From assembly GCA_039199225.1 (NCBI GenBank), contig JBCCSZ010000016.1, positions 1-41,940 of the forward strand: a DNA stretch of 41,940 bases. The letters are read 5' to 3'. The stretch is from JBCCSZ01 sp039199225 (lineage in GTDB: Bacteria > Bacteroidota > Bacteroidia > Chitinophagales > Saprospiraceae). Each line of letters starts with the position of its first letter. The stretch's first letter is position 1. Below are positions 8,035 through 16,233 of this stretch, one piece after another. The position numbers were made by a program, and so were the translations under genes. The notes under the pieces are model-generated. The model ran no database searches, was not told the origin of the DNA, and was given only the letters and a program-made list of their open reading frames with translations.

Positions 8035-8538
8035 TTAATGTTCTACACCTTCCTTTGTCGTTACATGCAATTTTACCATATCGCCCACCTGAATGCGCCC
8101 ACCCTTGATTACGCGGGTGTTGATACCCCCATGGCCTCTCATGGCATTGTAGCCACCAGCACCCAGGTTTTCCTCCATTCGGGAGCAAGGGTGGCAAAGG
8201 CCAGTCATTTCGAGGATGACTTCATCACCGATTTGTAATTGCTGTTTGTTGAAAGCCAAAAGGTTGACGCCGGAAACGACGATGTTGCGTCGCGTCAAGG
8301 CCGGATCAATCTGGTCTTTCTGCAAAATAGAAGCAACGGTTTGTAGATGCTCAGCCTGAATGAGGGTTACCTGCCGTTTGCGACTGCTGCCTTTGTAATG
8401 GTCACCGACCAGCCCACTCTCAACCGTAATTTCTACACCTTCTACCGACTGTAGGGCTTCCCGCCGAGCTGGACGTAGGCCGATCCATTCGATCTTGCCA
8501 AGCTGCGGCATAGTATTCATCAATTCTTTGATTTCCAC
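8035..8538 (-). CDS. MOSC domain-containing protein
   Basis: A 167-residue stand-alone MOSC domain (the sulfur-carrier domain of molybdenum cofactor sulfurases). Visible marks are GLVGDHYKGSSRKRQVTLIQ early, RRNIVVSGVNL in the middle, and the conserved Cys region GLCHPCSRMEENL. In the family this Cys carries sulfur for transfer to metal-sulfur centres. Such small MOSC proteins are common in Bacteroidota and their partner is rarely known. It lies 11 nt upstream of the hydrolase-OsmC gene on the same strand, so the two are likely co-transcribed. An internal ATG at 8520 is an alternative start. Confidence 0.9.
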   Translation of the reverse strand: MEIKELMNTMPQLGKIEWIGLRPARREALQSVEGVEITVESGLVGDHYKGSSRKRQVTLIQAEHLQTVASILQKDQIDPALTRRNIVVSGVNLLAFNKQQLQIGDEVILEMTGLCHPCSRMEENLGAGGYNAMRGHGGINTRVIKGGRIQVGDMVKLHVTTKEGVEH

Positions 8539-8636
8539 TTGTTCCTATTTTGAGGTGATTGAATGCTGCTAAAATACGACAAATTAGAAGAGTTATCCTT
8601 TCAATCCCAAGCAATGCGTATCTTGCAGACAAAAAA

Positions 8637-9752
8637 ATGCCACCTTTCATTCCTCGCTGTTTATCCTTCGCCTTGATCTTGGTCAGCCTCTCCTTGAGCG
8701 CCCAATATCAGCAGGTAAAATTATACCCGGATTTGACTGGCGAGGAGCTGGTTGAAGCGCTGATAGATGATTACACGCCTCGCCGAGTATTGATCAATGC
8801 AGAAAACCGGGATACACTCTTTGCAAGGGTTTACGCCGAAAATGACAGTTTGCGCTGTGTCTACACGGGCTACACGATCTATCTGGACCCGACCAAAGAT
8901 CCAACCCAGGCAGCCTTTATGGATGGCGAATCCAATGGCATTAACACAGAACATACTTGGCCACAGGCGTTTGGCGCTGGCAATGAACCGGCCAAGACAG
9001 ACATGCACCATCTCTTTCCGACACGAGTTGATGTCAATGGCAAACGAAGCAATTTTCCTTTTGGTGAAATCGATGACAATCAAACCGAGATTTGGTACTT
9101 TGACCGGCAAAGGCGCTCTTCTAAGCCCTCTGGAAATATCGACCAGTGGAGCGAGTACAAGGATGGTCGATTCGAGCCACGCGAGGACCACAAAGGCAAC
9201 GTGGCGCGTGCCATGTTTTACTTCAATACCATTTACCGCGCCCGTGCCAACGGTGCCGGGGCAGGCTACTTCGAGCTTCAACGCCAGACCCTCTGTCGAT
9301 GGCACCTAGCTGACCCGGTGGATCGGAAAGAATGGGAACGCAGCTGGCGGATTGCCTCGCACCAAGATGGCAAGGCCAATCCCTTTGTTCTGGACTGTAC
9401 TTTGCCAGAGCGCTGCTATTGTGAGGATTTGGAAGAACGTTGTGACTTGAGTACTTCGACCGAAGAGCCGGAACCGATTCAAGACCTGCGCATTTTTCCC
9501 AATCCAGTACAACAAAATATGACCATCGCTTTTGAATTGCCTGCTCGGGCCGATGTTCAACTCTTGCTGTTGGACAGCCAGGGGCGGACAGTTGCCTCTA
9601 TCCTCTCGGAGGAGCTGGCAAAAGGAGGGCATCAGCTGCATTGGTCGCCTCAAGATGAAGGGCTGCCAGCCGGTATGTATTTTACCCATTTGAAAATTTC
9701 AACCGATCAGCGGCATTGGCAAAATACCCGGAAGATGGTATTTGTTCCCTAG
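8637..9752 (+). CDS. Secreted endonuclease I family nuclease with T9SS sorting domain
   Basis: The protein (371 residues from the ATG at 8637) has a clear signal peptide ending in SLSAQ (about residue 23). The nuclease domain (about 30-265) has the His-Me finger signature NTEHTWPQ (H106), TDMHHLFP and DHKGNVARAMFYF, as in endonuclease I/extracellular ribonuclease. A Cys-rich hinge (RCYCEDLEERC) leads to the T9SS type A domain (about 290-371, opening with RIFPNPVQQNMTIAFEL). It should be exported by Sec, crossed over the outer membrane by T9SS and anchored or released, degrading extracellular DNA or RNA for nutrients. The frame extends 26 codons further upstream, but the signal peptide fixes the start. 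Confidence 0.93.
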   Translation: MPPFIPRCLSFALILVSLSLSAQYQQVKLYPDLTGEELVEALIDDYTPRRVLINAENRDTLFARVYAENDSLRCVYTGYTIYLDPTKDPTQAAFMDGESNGINTEHTWPQAFGAGNEPAKTDMHHLFPTRVDVNGKRSNFPFGEIDDNQTEIWYFDRQRRSSKPSGNIDQWSEYKDGRFEPREDHKGNVARAMFYFNTIYRARANGAGAGYFELQRQTLCRWHLADPVDRKEWERSWRIASHQDGKANPFVLDCTLPERCYCEDLEERCDLSTSTEEPEPIQDLRIFPNPVQQNMTIAFELPARADVQLLLLDSQGRTVASILSEELAKGGHQLHWSPQDEGLPAGMYFTHLKISTDQRHWQNTRKMVFVP

Positions 9753-9884
9753 TCCGCCATCACTATGCTACACAAACTGGTAAAAGCGGCTAAAAAACCG
9801 TAATTTACAAGTCCGCGTCCCACCGATTTAAAGCTCGCTATTTGGAAACCCATCGCAACGCCCCCTGTTTGCGAGCAATCGATT

Positions 9885-11129
9885 ATGGTAATGAAACAAT
9901 TGATATTAGCCATCTTATTATTGGCAGTGCTGCCCTACAGTAGCCAGGGGCAGTTGGTGGAGCTGGCCAGAGAAAGTTTTGAAAATGCTGCAAATGACCA
10001 CGGCTACACGATTACGCCAGGTTCCGAATGCCTGTGTTGTGGCAATGGACTATACTATTCCTGGCATCGGGCCGATGTCAACTCTGGCTGTATTTCTTCT
10101 ACCATCAATGGTGTGGATGGCAATTGGTTTTGGTCGGCTGAGAATGTAGACGATGGACGCATTCAGGACCCACCTTCTACGCTGTCGCCTCGGGCGGCCA
10201 TCATACTCGACGACGTGAACGTATCTGGTAGCACAGATTTGGAAATACGGGTATTGGTAGGAGAAGGGGCGACGGACCATTTTGACCTTGGAGATTTCCT
10301 TCGGATACAATATGCTTTTGATGGCGGTAGTTACCAAACCGCTGCACAATTTATTCCCACTGGCGGCTCGGAGTCAGACCTGGCATTTGACAGCGATGCA
10401 GATGGAAACATCGATGGAGCAGAGCTGACAGCAACACTCGCTGATTTTACCATAGACTTGGGCAATAATACGGGTACGAATCTTTCGGTTCGCCTCCTAT
10501 TTGATACGCGTAGTTTTAGTGAGGAAATAGTTGTGGATTACATTCGGGTGTTTGGAACCAGCGTAGCTTTGCCATTGGAATTGCTGGCTTTTGAAGCGGC
10601 GGAAACAACGGCCGGAACCTCGCTGAGTTGGAAGACAGCTGCGGAAATTGACTTTCTCGGCTTTGAAGTCGAACGGAGTTTGAACAGCCGAGTGTGGAAA
10701 ACCATTGGTTGGGTCGATGGTCAAAATCGTTTAGAGGAAAACAACTATACCTTTGTGGATGCTCAAGCAAAGGAAGGGAAATACTACTATCGACTCAAAA
10801 TGATGGATCGCGACGGTCAGTCCGCATACTCTCCGCTTCGCTCTCTCAACTTGAAATATGAAGGCTTCCGCTTGGGAACGCCACTTCCGAACCCATCTAC
10901 ATTGAATGATGCGGCGGTTTATCTACCCGTTCATGTCCCCCATGCTGGTCCAGCACAACTCTCTGTTTACAACCAGCAAGGGCAACAAGTCTTTCAGCGG
11001 CAGGTCAATCTTCAAAAGGGAAGCCAGTATCTGGACATCGATGCGACCAACTTAGCGGTTGGCCTTTGGTACGTACATGTACAAATGGCTGGTTACGAAG
11101 GTGCTGTAAAGCTGATGCGGGTCAAATAA
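9885..11129 (+). CDS. Secreted T9SS cargo protein of unknown function
   Basis: A 414-residue protein with a signal peptide (ILAILLLAVLPYSSQGQ, cleavage near residue 23). The N-terminal part (about 25-230) is a beta-rich, Gly/Asp-rich module with a Cys cluster (SECLCCGNG) and a possible calcium-binding DSDADGNIDGAE stretch. A fibronectin-like module follows (about 235-325, LSWKTAAEIDFLGFEVERS to YYYRLKMMDRDGQSAYSPL), common in Saprospiraceae surface proteins. The end (about 335-414, opening with PLPNPSTLNDAAVYLPV) is a T9SS type A sorting domain. No catalytic motif is recognised; adhesion or carbohydrate binding is possible but unproven. An ATG at 9891 is an alternative start that leaves the signal peptide intact. 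Confidence 0.85.
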   Translation: MVMKQLILAILLLAVLPYSSQGQLVELARESFENAANDHGYTITPGSECLCCGNGLYYSWHRADVNSGCISSTINGVDGNWFWSAENVDDGRIQDPPSTLSPRAAIILDDVNVSGSTDLEIRVLVGEGATDHFDLGDFLRIQYAFDGGSYQTAAQFIPTGGSESDLAFDSDADGNIDGAELTATLADFTIDLGNNTGTNLSVRLLFDTRSFSEEIVVDYIRVFGTSVALPLELLAFEAAETTAGTSLSWKTAAEIDFLGFEVERSLNSRVWKTIGWVDGQNRLEENNYTFVDAQAKEGKYYYRLKMMDRDGQSAYSPLRSLNLKYEGFRLGTPLPNPSTLNDAAVYLPVHVPHAGPAQLSVYNQQGQQVFQRQVNLQKGSQYLDIDATNLAVGLWYVHVQMAGYEGAVKLMRVK

Positions 11130-11298
11130 AAGGTCAGTAACAGTACTTTGAGGATTAATTTTTTTAGGCTTGCTAATTCAAGGATGCGCAAAGCTCATCT
11201 TTTTTAGATAACTTTAGGATGGTGAAACCACGCCCAGAGTAGGTACCGGGACAATTCAGAACAAATTTTACGGCAAAAGTACATTAAAGCTATAGACT

Positions 11299-12615
11299 AT
11301 GTCATCTAGCAGAAGAACATTTATTCGAAAGATCGGAGAATTGACCGGGGCTGCTTCACTTGCTTCTTTACTTGGACCTGGCTTGGGTCGACAATTGGAA
11401 GAGGCATTCAGCTATGCCAAGCAACGCTCTGCAGCGGAGTTGGCGACGGATGAAGAATTCTGGTCGCGGATTCGAATGGCCTACACGGTTTCTCCTACCG
11501 TTATCAATTTTAACAATGGCGGCGTAAGTCCACAACCCTTGGTGGTTCAGCAGGCGGTGGAGCGATACAATCGCCTGAGCAACGAAGCACCAACCCTGTA
11601 CATGTGGCGGCATCTTGAACGGGGGCGCGAAGCACTTAGAGATAAATTGGCAGCTTTGGCAGGTTGCAGTGGGGAGGAGGTCGCCATCAATCGAAATGCT
11701 TCTGAAGCTTTGGAAACGGTGATTTTTGGCCTCAAGCTCAAAGTGGGGGACGAGGTCATCCTCAGTCGACAAGGCTATCCCAACATGATCAATGCCTGGA
11801 AGCAGCGAGAGATGCGCGACGGTATTGTGCTGCACTGGTTGGATTTAGAATTTCCGATGGAAGACAACGACCTTATTGTTCGTCGTTATGCCGAGGCTGT
11901 TAGTGAAAGAACGAAGGTGGCACATTTGACGCATGTCATCAATTGGACCGGCCAAGTCATGCCTGTCCGACAGATTGCCGACGCCCTCAAAAAGCGGGGG
12001 GTAGAAATATTGGTGGACGGCGCCCATTCCTTTGCCCAACTGGATTTCAAAATTCCCGACCTCAATTGCGATTATTTTGGTACCTCCTTACACAAATGGT
12101 TGTGTGCTCCTTTTGGCAGTGGAATGCTTTATGTGCGTCAGGGAAAAGCCAAAGACTTGTATCCGCTTTTTGCGGCGCCCAAACCAGACAGTGACGACAT
12201 CCGAAAGTTCGAAAACCTCGGTACTCGATCTTTTGCCATCGAGCATGCCATTGCGCAGGCGATTGAGTTCCACAATATGATTGGCATTGAAAGAAAGCAA
12301 AAGCGCCTATTCTATTTGAAAAATTATTGGGTACAAAAAGCAAAGAAAAGTATTCCGGGCTTTCGGCTGCATACCTCCTACAAACCAGCGTTCAGCTGTG
12401 CCATTGCGCTGTTCTCCATCGATGGCTACACTTCCAAGCAAATTGCCAACTACATCTTCCGAGAATATTCCATCCATTCCGTTCCCATCAACTGGGCGAA
12501 TCTGGATGGTGTGCGGATCACGCCAAATGTTTACACGCTGACCTACGACCTGGACCGCTTGCTCGCCGCTCTGGAGAGCTTTGTTCAAAACACCAAACCC
12601 AACGAAGGAGGGTGA
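11299..12615 (+). CDS. Tat-type class V aminotransferase (isopenicillin N epimerase-like PLP enzyme)
   Basis: A 438-residue PLP enzyme of fold type I, class V (NifS/CefD-like). The PLP lysine is K266 in GTSLHKWLCAPFGSGML, and the pyridine-N Asp is in LVDGAHSF (D240). NFNNGGVSPQP near residue 70 is the typical substrate-binding start. The N-terminus has a twin-arginine motif SRRTFIR (residues 4-10) and a weakly hydrophobic segment, suggesting Tat export of the folded, cofactor-loaded enzyme. Substrate is unknown; related proteins racemise, transaminate or desulfurate amino acids. The ATG at 11299 is needed for the Tat motif. A strong terminator follows. Confidence 0.88.
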   Translation: MSSSRRTFIRKIGELTGAASLASLLGPGLGRQLEEAFSYAKQRSAAELATDEEFWSRIRMAYTVSPTVINFNNGGVSPQPLVVQQAVERYNRLSNEAPTLYMWRHLERGREALRDKLAALAGCSGEEVAINRNASEALETVIFGLKLKVGDEVILSRQGYPNMINAWKQREMRDGIVLHWLDLEFPMEDNDLIVRRYAEAVSERTKVAHLTHVINWTGQVMPVRQIADALKKRGVEILVDGAHSFAQLDFKIPDLNCDYFGTSLHKWLCAPFGSGMLYVRQGKAKDLYPLFAAPKPDSDDIRKFENLGTRSFAIEHAIAQAIEFHNMIGIERKQKRLFYLKNYWVQKAKKSIPGFRLHTSYKPAFSCAIALFSIDGYTSKQIANYIFREYSIHSVPINWANLDGVRITPNVYTLTYDLDRLLAALESFVQNTKPNEGG

Positions 12616-12625
12616 GTTGACTAAA

Positions 12626-12657
12626 AAAAGCCATCCGATCTACATCGAATGGCTTTT
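12626..12657. terminator. Bidirectional rho-independent terminator
   Basis: A 14-bp stem with one mismatch (arms 12626-12639 and 12644-12657), a 4-nt loop, and A/T runs at both ends, located between the convergent aminotransferase and thioredoxin-SPOR genes. Confidence 0.82.
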
Positions 12658-12686
12658 CTGAAAAGGTTGTCAATGGATTTTGGACC

Positions 12687-13619
12687 TTAGCCGACCGTAG
12701 ACAAGTCTTTAACAATTCCAGGTACACCCTTTCGGGCCATCTCTGTTTTCAATTGGTCTGCTTGCTTGCGGCCGTTGAATTCTCCGACCATTACTTTGTA
12801 TACAGGCTGACCTTTGTAAAGGCCGATCTGCACGATGATCGGTTGCTTGAAAGCGGCTTCCAGCTTGGCGGCTTCTCGCAGCACGTTGCCGTACTCCCGA
12901 AAGGCACCGATTTGAACACTGTAGCCCTTCGTGCTCTTGCGCGATACTTTGAAGCGGTATAAACCTTGTCCAAATTCAGGTGGTGCAGGATTGGTGTTTG
13001 TTCTGATGTTTGTTTCCTGCTGCTTATTTGGTGGTGATTGTGTGTTTGATTGCGGAGGCGTCTGAGGAGCTGCCGAAGAAGGTTTCTGATAAGCCGGTGG
13101 TGGCTTGACAGCAGCTGCAGACGGCTTTTGCATCTTGGGTGCTGGACTGGGCGGCTTGGTCGAAACAGTATTATTACCGCCTTGGGTTGCAAGCTTGTTT
13201 TGAGGAATGTTGTGCTGCTGCAAAATCTTTAAGAGCTTGGAAGGTGCCATGCTCTCTTCGTATTGTGCCAGCAATTTGCCTTGCGAATTGAAGATGAGAA
13301 TGGAAGGCAGCATTTTAATGTTGTAAAGCTGTTTGTAAGCATAGCCGTCGAAATCGTCAATGTCGATCTTGACCGGGATGTAATTCTCAGATACATAAGT
13401 GGTGAGCTGCCGGTCCGAAAAAGTCGTTTCATCCATCCATCGGCAAGGCATGCACCAACTGGCGTAAAAGTCTATGAAATAAAGTTTTCCCTCTTGAGCG
13501 GCCTTTTCCTTGGCAAAATTCAGGTTGCCATTGATGAATTTGACACGCGTACTACTTGTTCCGGCGCCTATCAAGAGCGGCAGAACCAATACCAATAACA
13601 TACTCATTCTCCTGTTCAT
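12687..13619 (-). CDS. Secreted thioredoxin-SPOR fusion protein
   Basis: A 310-residue protein with three parts. A signal peptide or anchor (about 1-20) is followed by a thioredoxin-fold domain (about 25-135) with active site WCMPC (C56, C59) and cis-Pro in MLPSILIF. Next comes a Pro/Gln/Ser-rich linker (about 145-215), then a C-terminal SPOR domain (about 230-305, GYSVQIGAFREYGNVLREAAKL to VYKVMVGEFNGRKQA). SPOR domains bind denuded glycan strands of septal peptidoglycan; a DsbD/TlpA-like thioredoxin would reduce or form disulfides in the periplasm. The fusion suggests a redox protein placed at division or remodelling sites (inference). The family assignment of each half is firm. Confidence 0.9.
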   Translation of the reverse strand: MNRRMSMLLVLVLPLLIGAGTSSTRVKFINGNLNFAKEKAAQEGKLYFIDFYASWCMPCRWMDETTFSDRQLTTYVSENYIPVKIDIDDFDGYAYKQLYNIKMLPSILIFNSQGKLLAQYEESMAPSKLLKILQQHNIPQNKLATQGGNNTVSTKPPSPAPKMQKPSAAAVKPPPAYQKPSSAAPQTPPQSNTQSPPNKQQETNIRTNTNPAPPEFGQGLYRFKVSRKSTKGYSVQIGAFREYGNVLREAAKLEAAFKQPIIVQIGLYKGQPVYKVMVGEFNGRKQADQLKTEMARKGVPGIVKDLSTVG

Positions 13620-13995
13620 ACATACGGATTTTTATAGGTTTTCTTCCTGCGATTGCTTGTCTGTTTCAAAGCGCTGATAAAGAAATGACTGCTTTTGTAT
13701 TCTTTCCGCTTTTCGATAATTTATGAGGGAAATACAGTAAGGAATGCGGTCAGACTAGCCTTAAATTTGGTAAACAATCGCAGTTGTCTGTACTTAATAC
13801 ATTATAATAACTGCAAATATGATACCACATATTATGATATAAATTAATTTAAATTTCATTATCATACGACTAGCCTCTTTTGTACGACCAATGGTCGCTT
13901 TTCTTATACATTTCAGGGATTTTTCATACCTTGCCAGTCGTTTTTCACAGAGCATCGTCCGAACATTAATATCGTCAAACATCAAAGGCAAACAT
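13620..13995. other. Intergenic region between divergent trx-SPOR and fabH genes
   Basis: 376 bases, AT-rich in its middle. A TAAATTTG element at 13762-13769 (plus strand) matches the TAnnTTTG -7 pattern but lies 227 nt before fabH and lacks a matching -33 TTG. A minus-strand frame encoding a very hydrophobic 21-residue peptide (13794-13859) is probably a product of AT richness. Confidence 0.45.
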
Positions 13996-14991
13996 ATGTC
14001 GCGAAAACTAGCTGCTATCACGGGGGTTCACGCCTACGTTCCCGATTATATTTTGACTAATAAGGAGTTGGAAACGATGGTCGAAACCAATGATGAATGG
14101 ATTCGATCCCGCACTGGTATCCAAGAGCGTCGCATTCTAAAGGATACCGATATGACTGGTACCGACATGGGGGCCATCATGGTCAAAGGTCTGTTAGAAA
14201 AAACCAATACAGACCCTAGTGAAGTGGATATGATTCTTTGCGCAACTGTAACAGCGGATCGCGTTTTTCCAGACAATGCCAACACCATAGCGGATAAAGT
14301 AGGTATCAAAAATGCTTTTGGATTCGACATCAACGCTGCTTGTTCTGGTTTTTTATACGCATTGACGACAGGGGCTAAATTTATAGAATCCGGTTCTCAT
14401 AAAAAGGTGGTTGTCATTGGCTTGGACGTTATGTCTTCCATTATTGACTATCAGGACCGTACGACCTGTGTGATCTTTGGCGATGGGGGAGGAGCAGTTC
14501 TTTTGGAACCTACCGAAGATGGCCTAGGGCTGATCGACTCCTTTTTTAGGGGAGATGGCAACGGCCGCCACTATTTGCACATGAAGGCGGGTGGTTCTGC
14601 GCTGCCTGCAAGTGCTGAGACAGTGGCCAATCGGCAGCACTACGTTTATCAGGAAGGCCGCCAGGTATTTAAGCATGCCGTTAAAGGGATGTCCCAAACG
14701 GTGCGTGCCATACTTGAGCGCAACGAACTGACAACAGAGGATGTACAATGGCTGGTACCACATCAAGCCAACATCCGCATCATCAACGCTGTGGCCGATC
14801 AGTTGGATTATCCGCTGGAAAAAGTCATGGTAAACATCGAGCGTTTTGGCAATACAACGGCTGGTACCCTGCCGCTTTGCCTATGGGATTATGAATCGCA
14901 GCTCAAAAAAGGAGACAATATTATTTTAACTGCCTTTGGAGGCGGATTCACCTGGGGAGCGACTTTCCTGAAATGGGCATATGGAGACTGA
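13996..14991 (+). CDS. fabH: 3-oxoacyl-ACP synthase III (FabH)
   Basis: FabH condenses acetyl-CoA (or a branched starter) with malonyl-ACP to begin fatty acid synthesis in the cytoplasm. The catalytic triad is complete: C116 in AACSGFLYAL, H256 in VPHQANIRI and N286 in RFGNTTAG. FGDGGGAVLLE and the N-terminal LTNKELETMVETNDEWIRSRTGI stretch are characteristic. The length of 331 residues is normal. An open frame runs 35 codons further upstream, but the family start coincides with the ATG at 13996. It sits 100 nt upstream of efp-accB-accC, giving a fatty acid synthesis neighbourhood, although efp appears to have its own promoter. Confidence 0.97.
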   Translation: MSRKLAAITGVHAYVPDYILTNKELETMVETNDEWIRSRTGIQERRILKDTDMTGTDMGAIMVKGLLEKTNTDPSEVDMILCATVTADRVFPDNANTIADKVGIKNAFGFDINAACSGFLYALTTGAKFIESGSHKKVVVIGLDVMSSIIDYQDRTTCVIFGDGGGAVLLEPTEDGLGLIDSFFRGDGNGRHYLHMKAGGSALPASAETVANRQHYVYQEGRQVFKHAVKGMSQTVRAILERNELTTEDVQWLVPHQANIRIINAVADQLDYPLEKVMVNIERFGNTTAGTLPLCLWDYESQLKKGDNIILTAFGGGFTWGATFLKWAYGD

Positions 14992-15057
14992 TGCAGCCAT
15001 ATCGGATGGCCCAAATATTGGTATGGAAAGACAAGATGGGTAATCCACCAATTTTTC

Positions 15058-15065
15058 TATATTTG
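15058..15065 (+). promoter_or_regulatory. Candidate -7 promoter element of the efp-accB-accC operon
   Basis: TATATTTG is an exact TAnnTTTG match 27 nt before the efp ATG, predicting a leader of about 20 nt. No TTG is found at the expected -33 distance. Confidence 0.5.
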
Positions 15066-15091
15066 CATCACCAAAATAAATTCTGATTTTC

Positions 15092-15658
15092 ATGGCAAAT
15101 ACATCTGATATCCGAAACGGCCTTTGTCTCGATTTTAAGAACGACATTTATTCCGTTGTCGAGTTTCTACACGTAAAACCTGGTAAAGGACCTGCATTTG
15201 TTCGCACTAAGCTGAAGAGCTTAACTTCTGGTAAGGTCATTGACCACACTTTCCCTGCAGGACACAAGATCAAGACGGTTCGGGTAGAACGGCGCAAATT
15301 CCAGTATTTGTACTCTGACGATGTTGGATATAACTTTATGGACAACGAGACTTATGAGCAGGTGTCCATCGAGGAGAAAATGATCGAGAATGCCAAATTG
15401 CTCAAGGAAGGAATGGGGGTTGAAATTCTTTTCCATGCGGAAAAAGAACTGCCGCTCACCATCGACCTGCCGCAATACATCACGATGAAGGTCACCTACA
15501 CAGAGCCAGGCGTAAGAGGAGATACGGCAACCAATGTCACAAAGCCGGCAACGGTCGAAACCGGCGCTGAAATAAAAGTACCCATCTTCATCAACGAAGG
15601 GGATATGGTAAAAATCGATACCCGCACGGCCAGCTATGTCGAACGCGTAAAACAATAA
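15092..15658 (+). CDS. efp: Translation elongation factor P
   Basis: EF-P binds stalled ribosomes and helps form peptide bonds at proline runs. The 188-residue length and three beta-barrel domains are standard. The tip loop reads VKPGKGPAF with Lys at residue 32, the position that is post-translationally modified in many bacteria; the enzyme for this is not in the window. Domain marks include DHTFPAGHKI and the closing GAEIKVPIFINEGDMVKIDTRTASYVERVK. Only 3 nt separate it from accB, so it leads an efp-accB-accC operon, an arrangement I recall as common in Bacteroidota. The Pro-rich AccB linker encoded next door is the sort of sequence that needs EF-P. Confidence 0.98.
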   Translation: MANTSDIRNGLCLDFKNDIYSVVEFLHVKPGKGPAFVRTKLKSLTSGKVIDHTFPAGHKIKTVRVERRKFQYLYSDDVGYNFMDNETYEQVSIEEKMIENAKLLKEGMGVEILFHAEKELPLTIDLPQYITMKVTYTEPGVRGDTATNVTKPATVETGAEIKVPIFINEGDMVKIDTRTASYVERVKQ

Positions 15659-15661
15659 CGA

Positions 15662-16183
15662 ATGAATTTTAAAGAAATCCTCGAGCTGATCAAACTGATC
15701 AATAAGTCCAACTTGACCGAATTCAAAATGACGGAGGGAGAATTCTCTATCTCCATCAGAACCAAAAAATACGGTAAGGCTAGGGCGCCTCAAGTAGTGG
15801 CTTCGCCTCAGCAAATCATGCCAGTACAAGCGCCTATACCCACTGTACAGGTGCCATCTATGCCGTCCGCCCCTCCACCCGCTCCCCCTGCGCCTCAGGT
15901 TGCAGAAGCTCCTGCACCAGCCGCCGATGCCAACAGCGATCTGGTACCCATCAAATCGCCCATCGTAGGAACTTTCTATCGCTCGTCTTCTCCCGACAAA
16001 CCTCCTTATGTCAAAGTCGGTGATCAAGTTGCGGTCGGACAAGTTGTTTGCATCGTCGAAGCCATGAAGCTTTTCAATGAAATTGAATCTGAAGTGAGTG
16101 GACGGATCGTGGAAGTCCTCATTGACGATGCGACGCCTGTAGAATATGACCAGGTGTTGTACATGGTAGACCCAAAGGGCTAA
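15662..16183 (+). CDS. accB: Acetyl-CoA carboxylase biotin carboxyl carrier protein
   Basis: AccB carries the biotin that moves carboxyl groups between biotin carboxylase and carboxyltransferase in the first step of fatty acid synthesis. The 173-residue protein has an N-terminal helical part (1-40), an Ala/Pro-rich flexible linker (about 42-90) and a biotinyl domain (about 93-173). The biotin-accepting lysine is K136 in VEAMKLFNE. It starts 3 nt after efp and is followed after 50 nt by accC, so the pair is almost certainly co-expressed. Confidence 0.97.
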   Translation: MNFKEILELIKLINKSNLTEFKMTEGEFSISIRTKKYGKARAPQVVASPQQIMPVQAPIPTVQVPSMPSAPPPAPPAPQVAEAPAPAADANSDLVPIKSPIVGTFYRSSSPDKPPYVKVGDQVAVGQVVCIVEAMKLFNEIESEVSGRIVEVLIDDATPVEYDQVLYMVDPKG

Positions 16184-16233
16184 ATATCGCCTAACGCTGT
16201 CTGCTATTCTCCAAATGATTGCCAATTGAAACT

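Noticed and set aside
8024..8197. 58-residue N-terminal extension of the hydrolase-OsmC gene
   Set aside because: It overlaps the MOSC coding region in another frame and has no hydrolase homology; the ATG at 8023 gives the normal start.
13794..14021. 75-codon minus-strand frame ending in a very hydrophobic stretch, a possible small membrane peptide
   Set aside because: It overlaps the fabH start, and the hydrophobic 21-residue end lies in an AT-rich stretch that favours Ile, Phe, Lys and Tyr codons by chance. No promoter-like element is visible.
15221..16225. 334-codon minus-strand open frame opposite efp and accB
   Set aside because: It runs antisense to two certain genes, has no recognisable domain, and is the codon-bias shadow of their coding strand.
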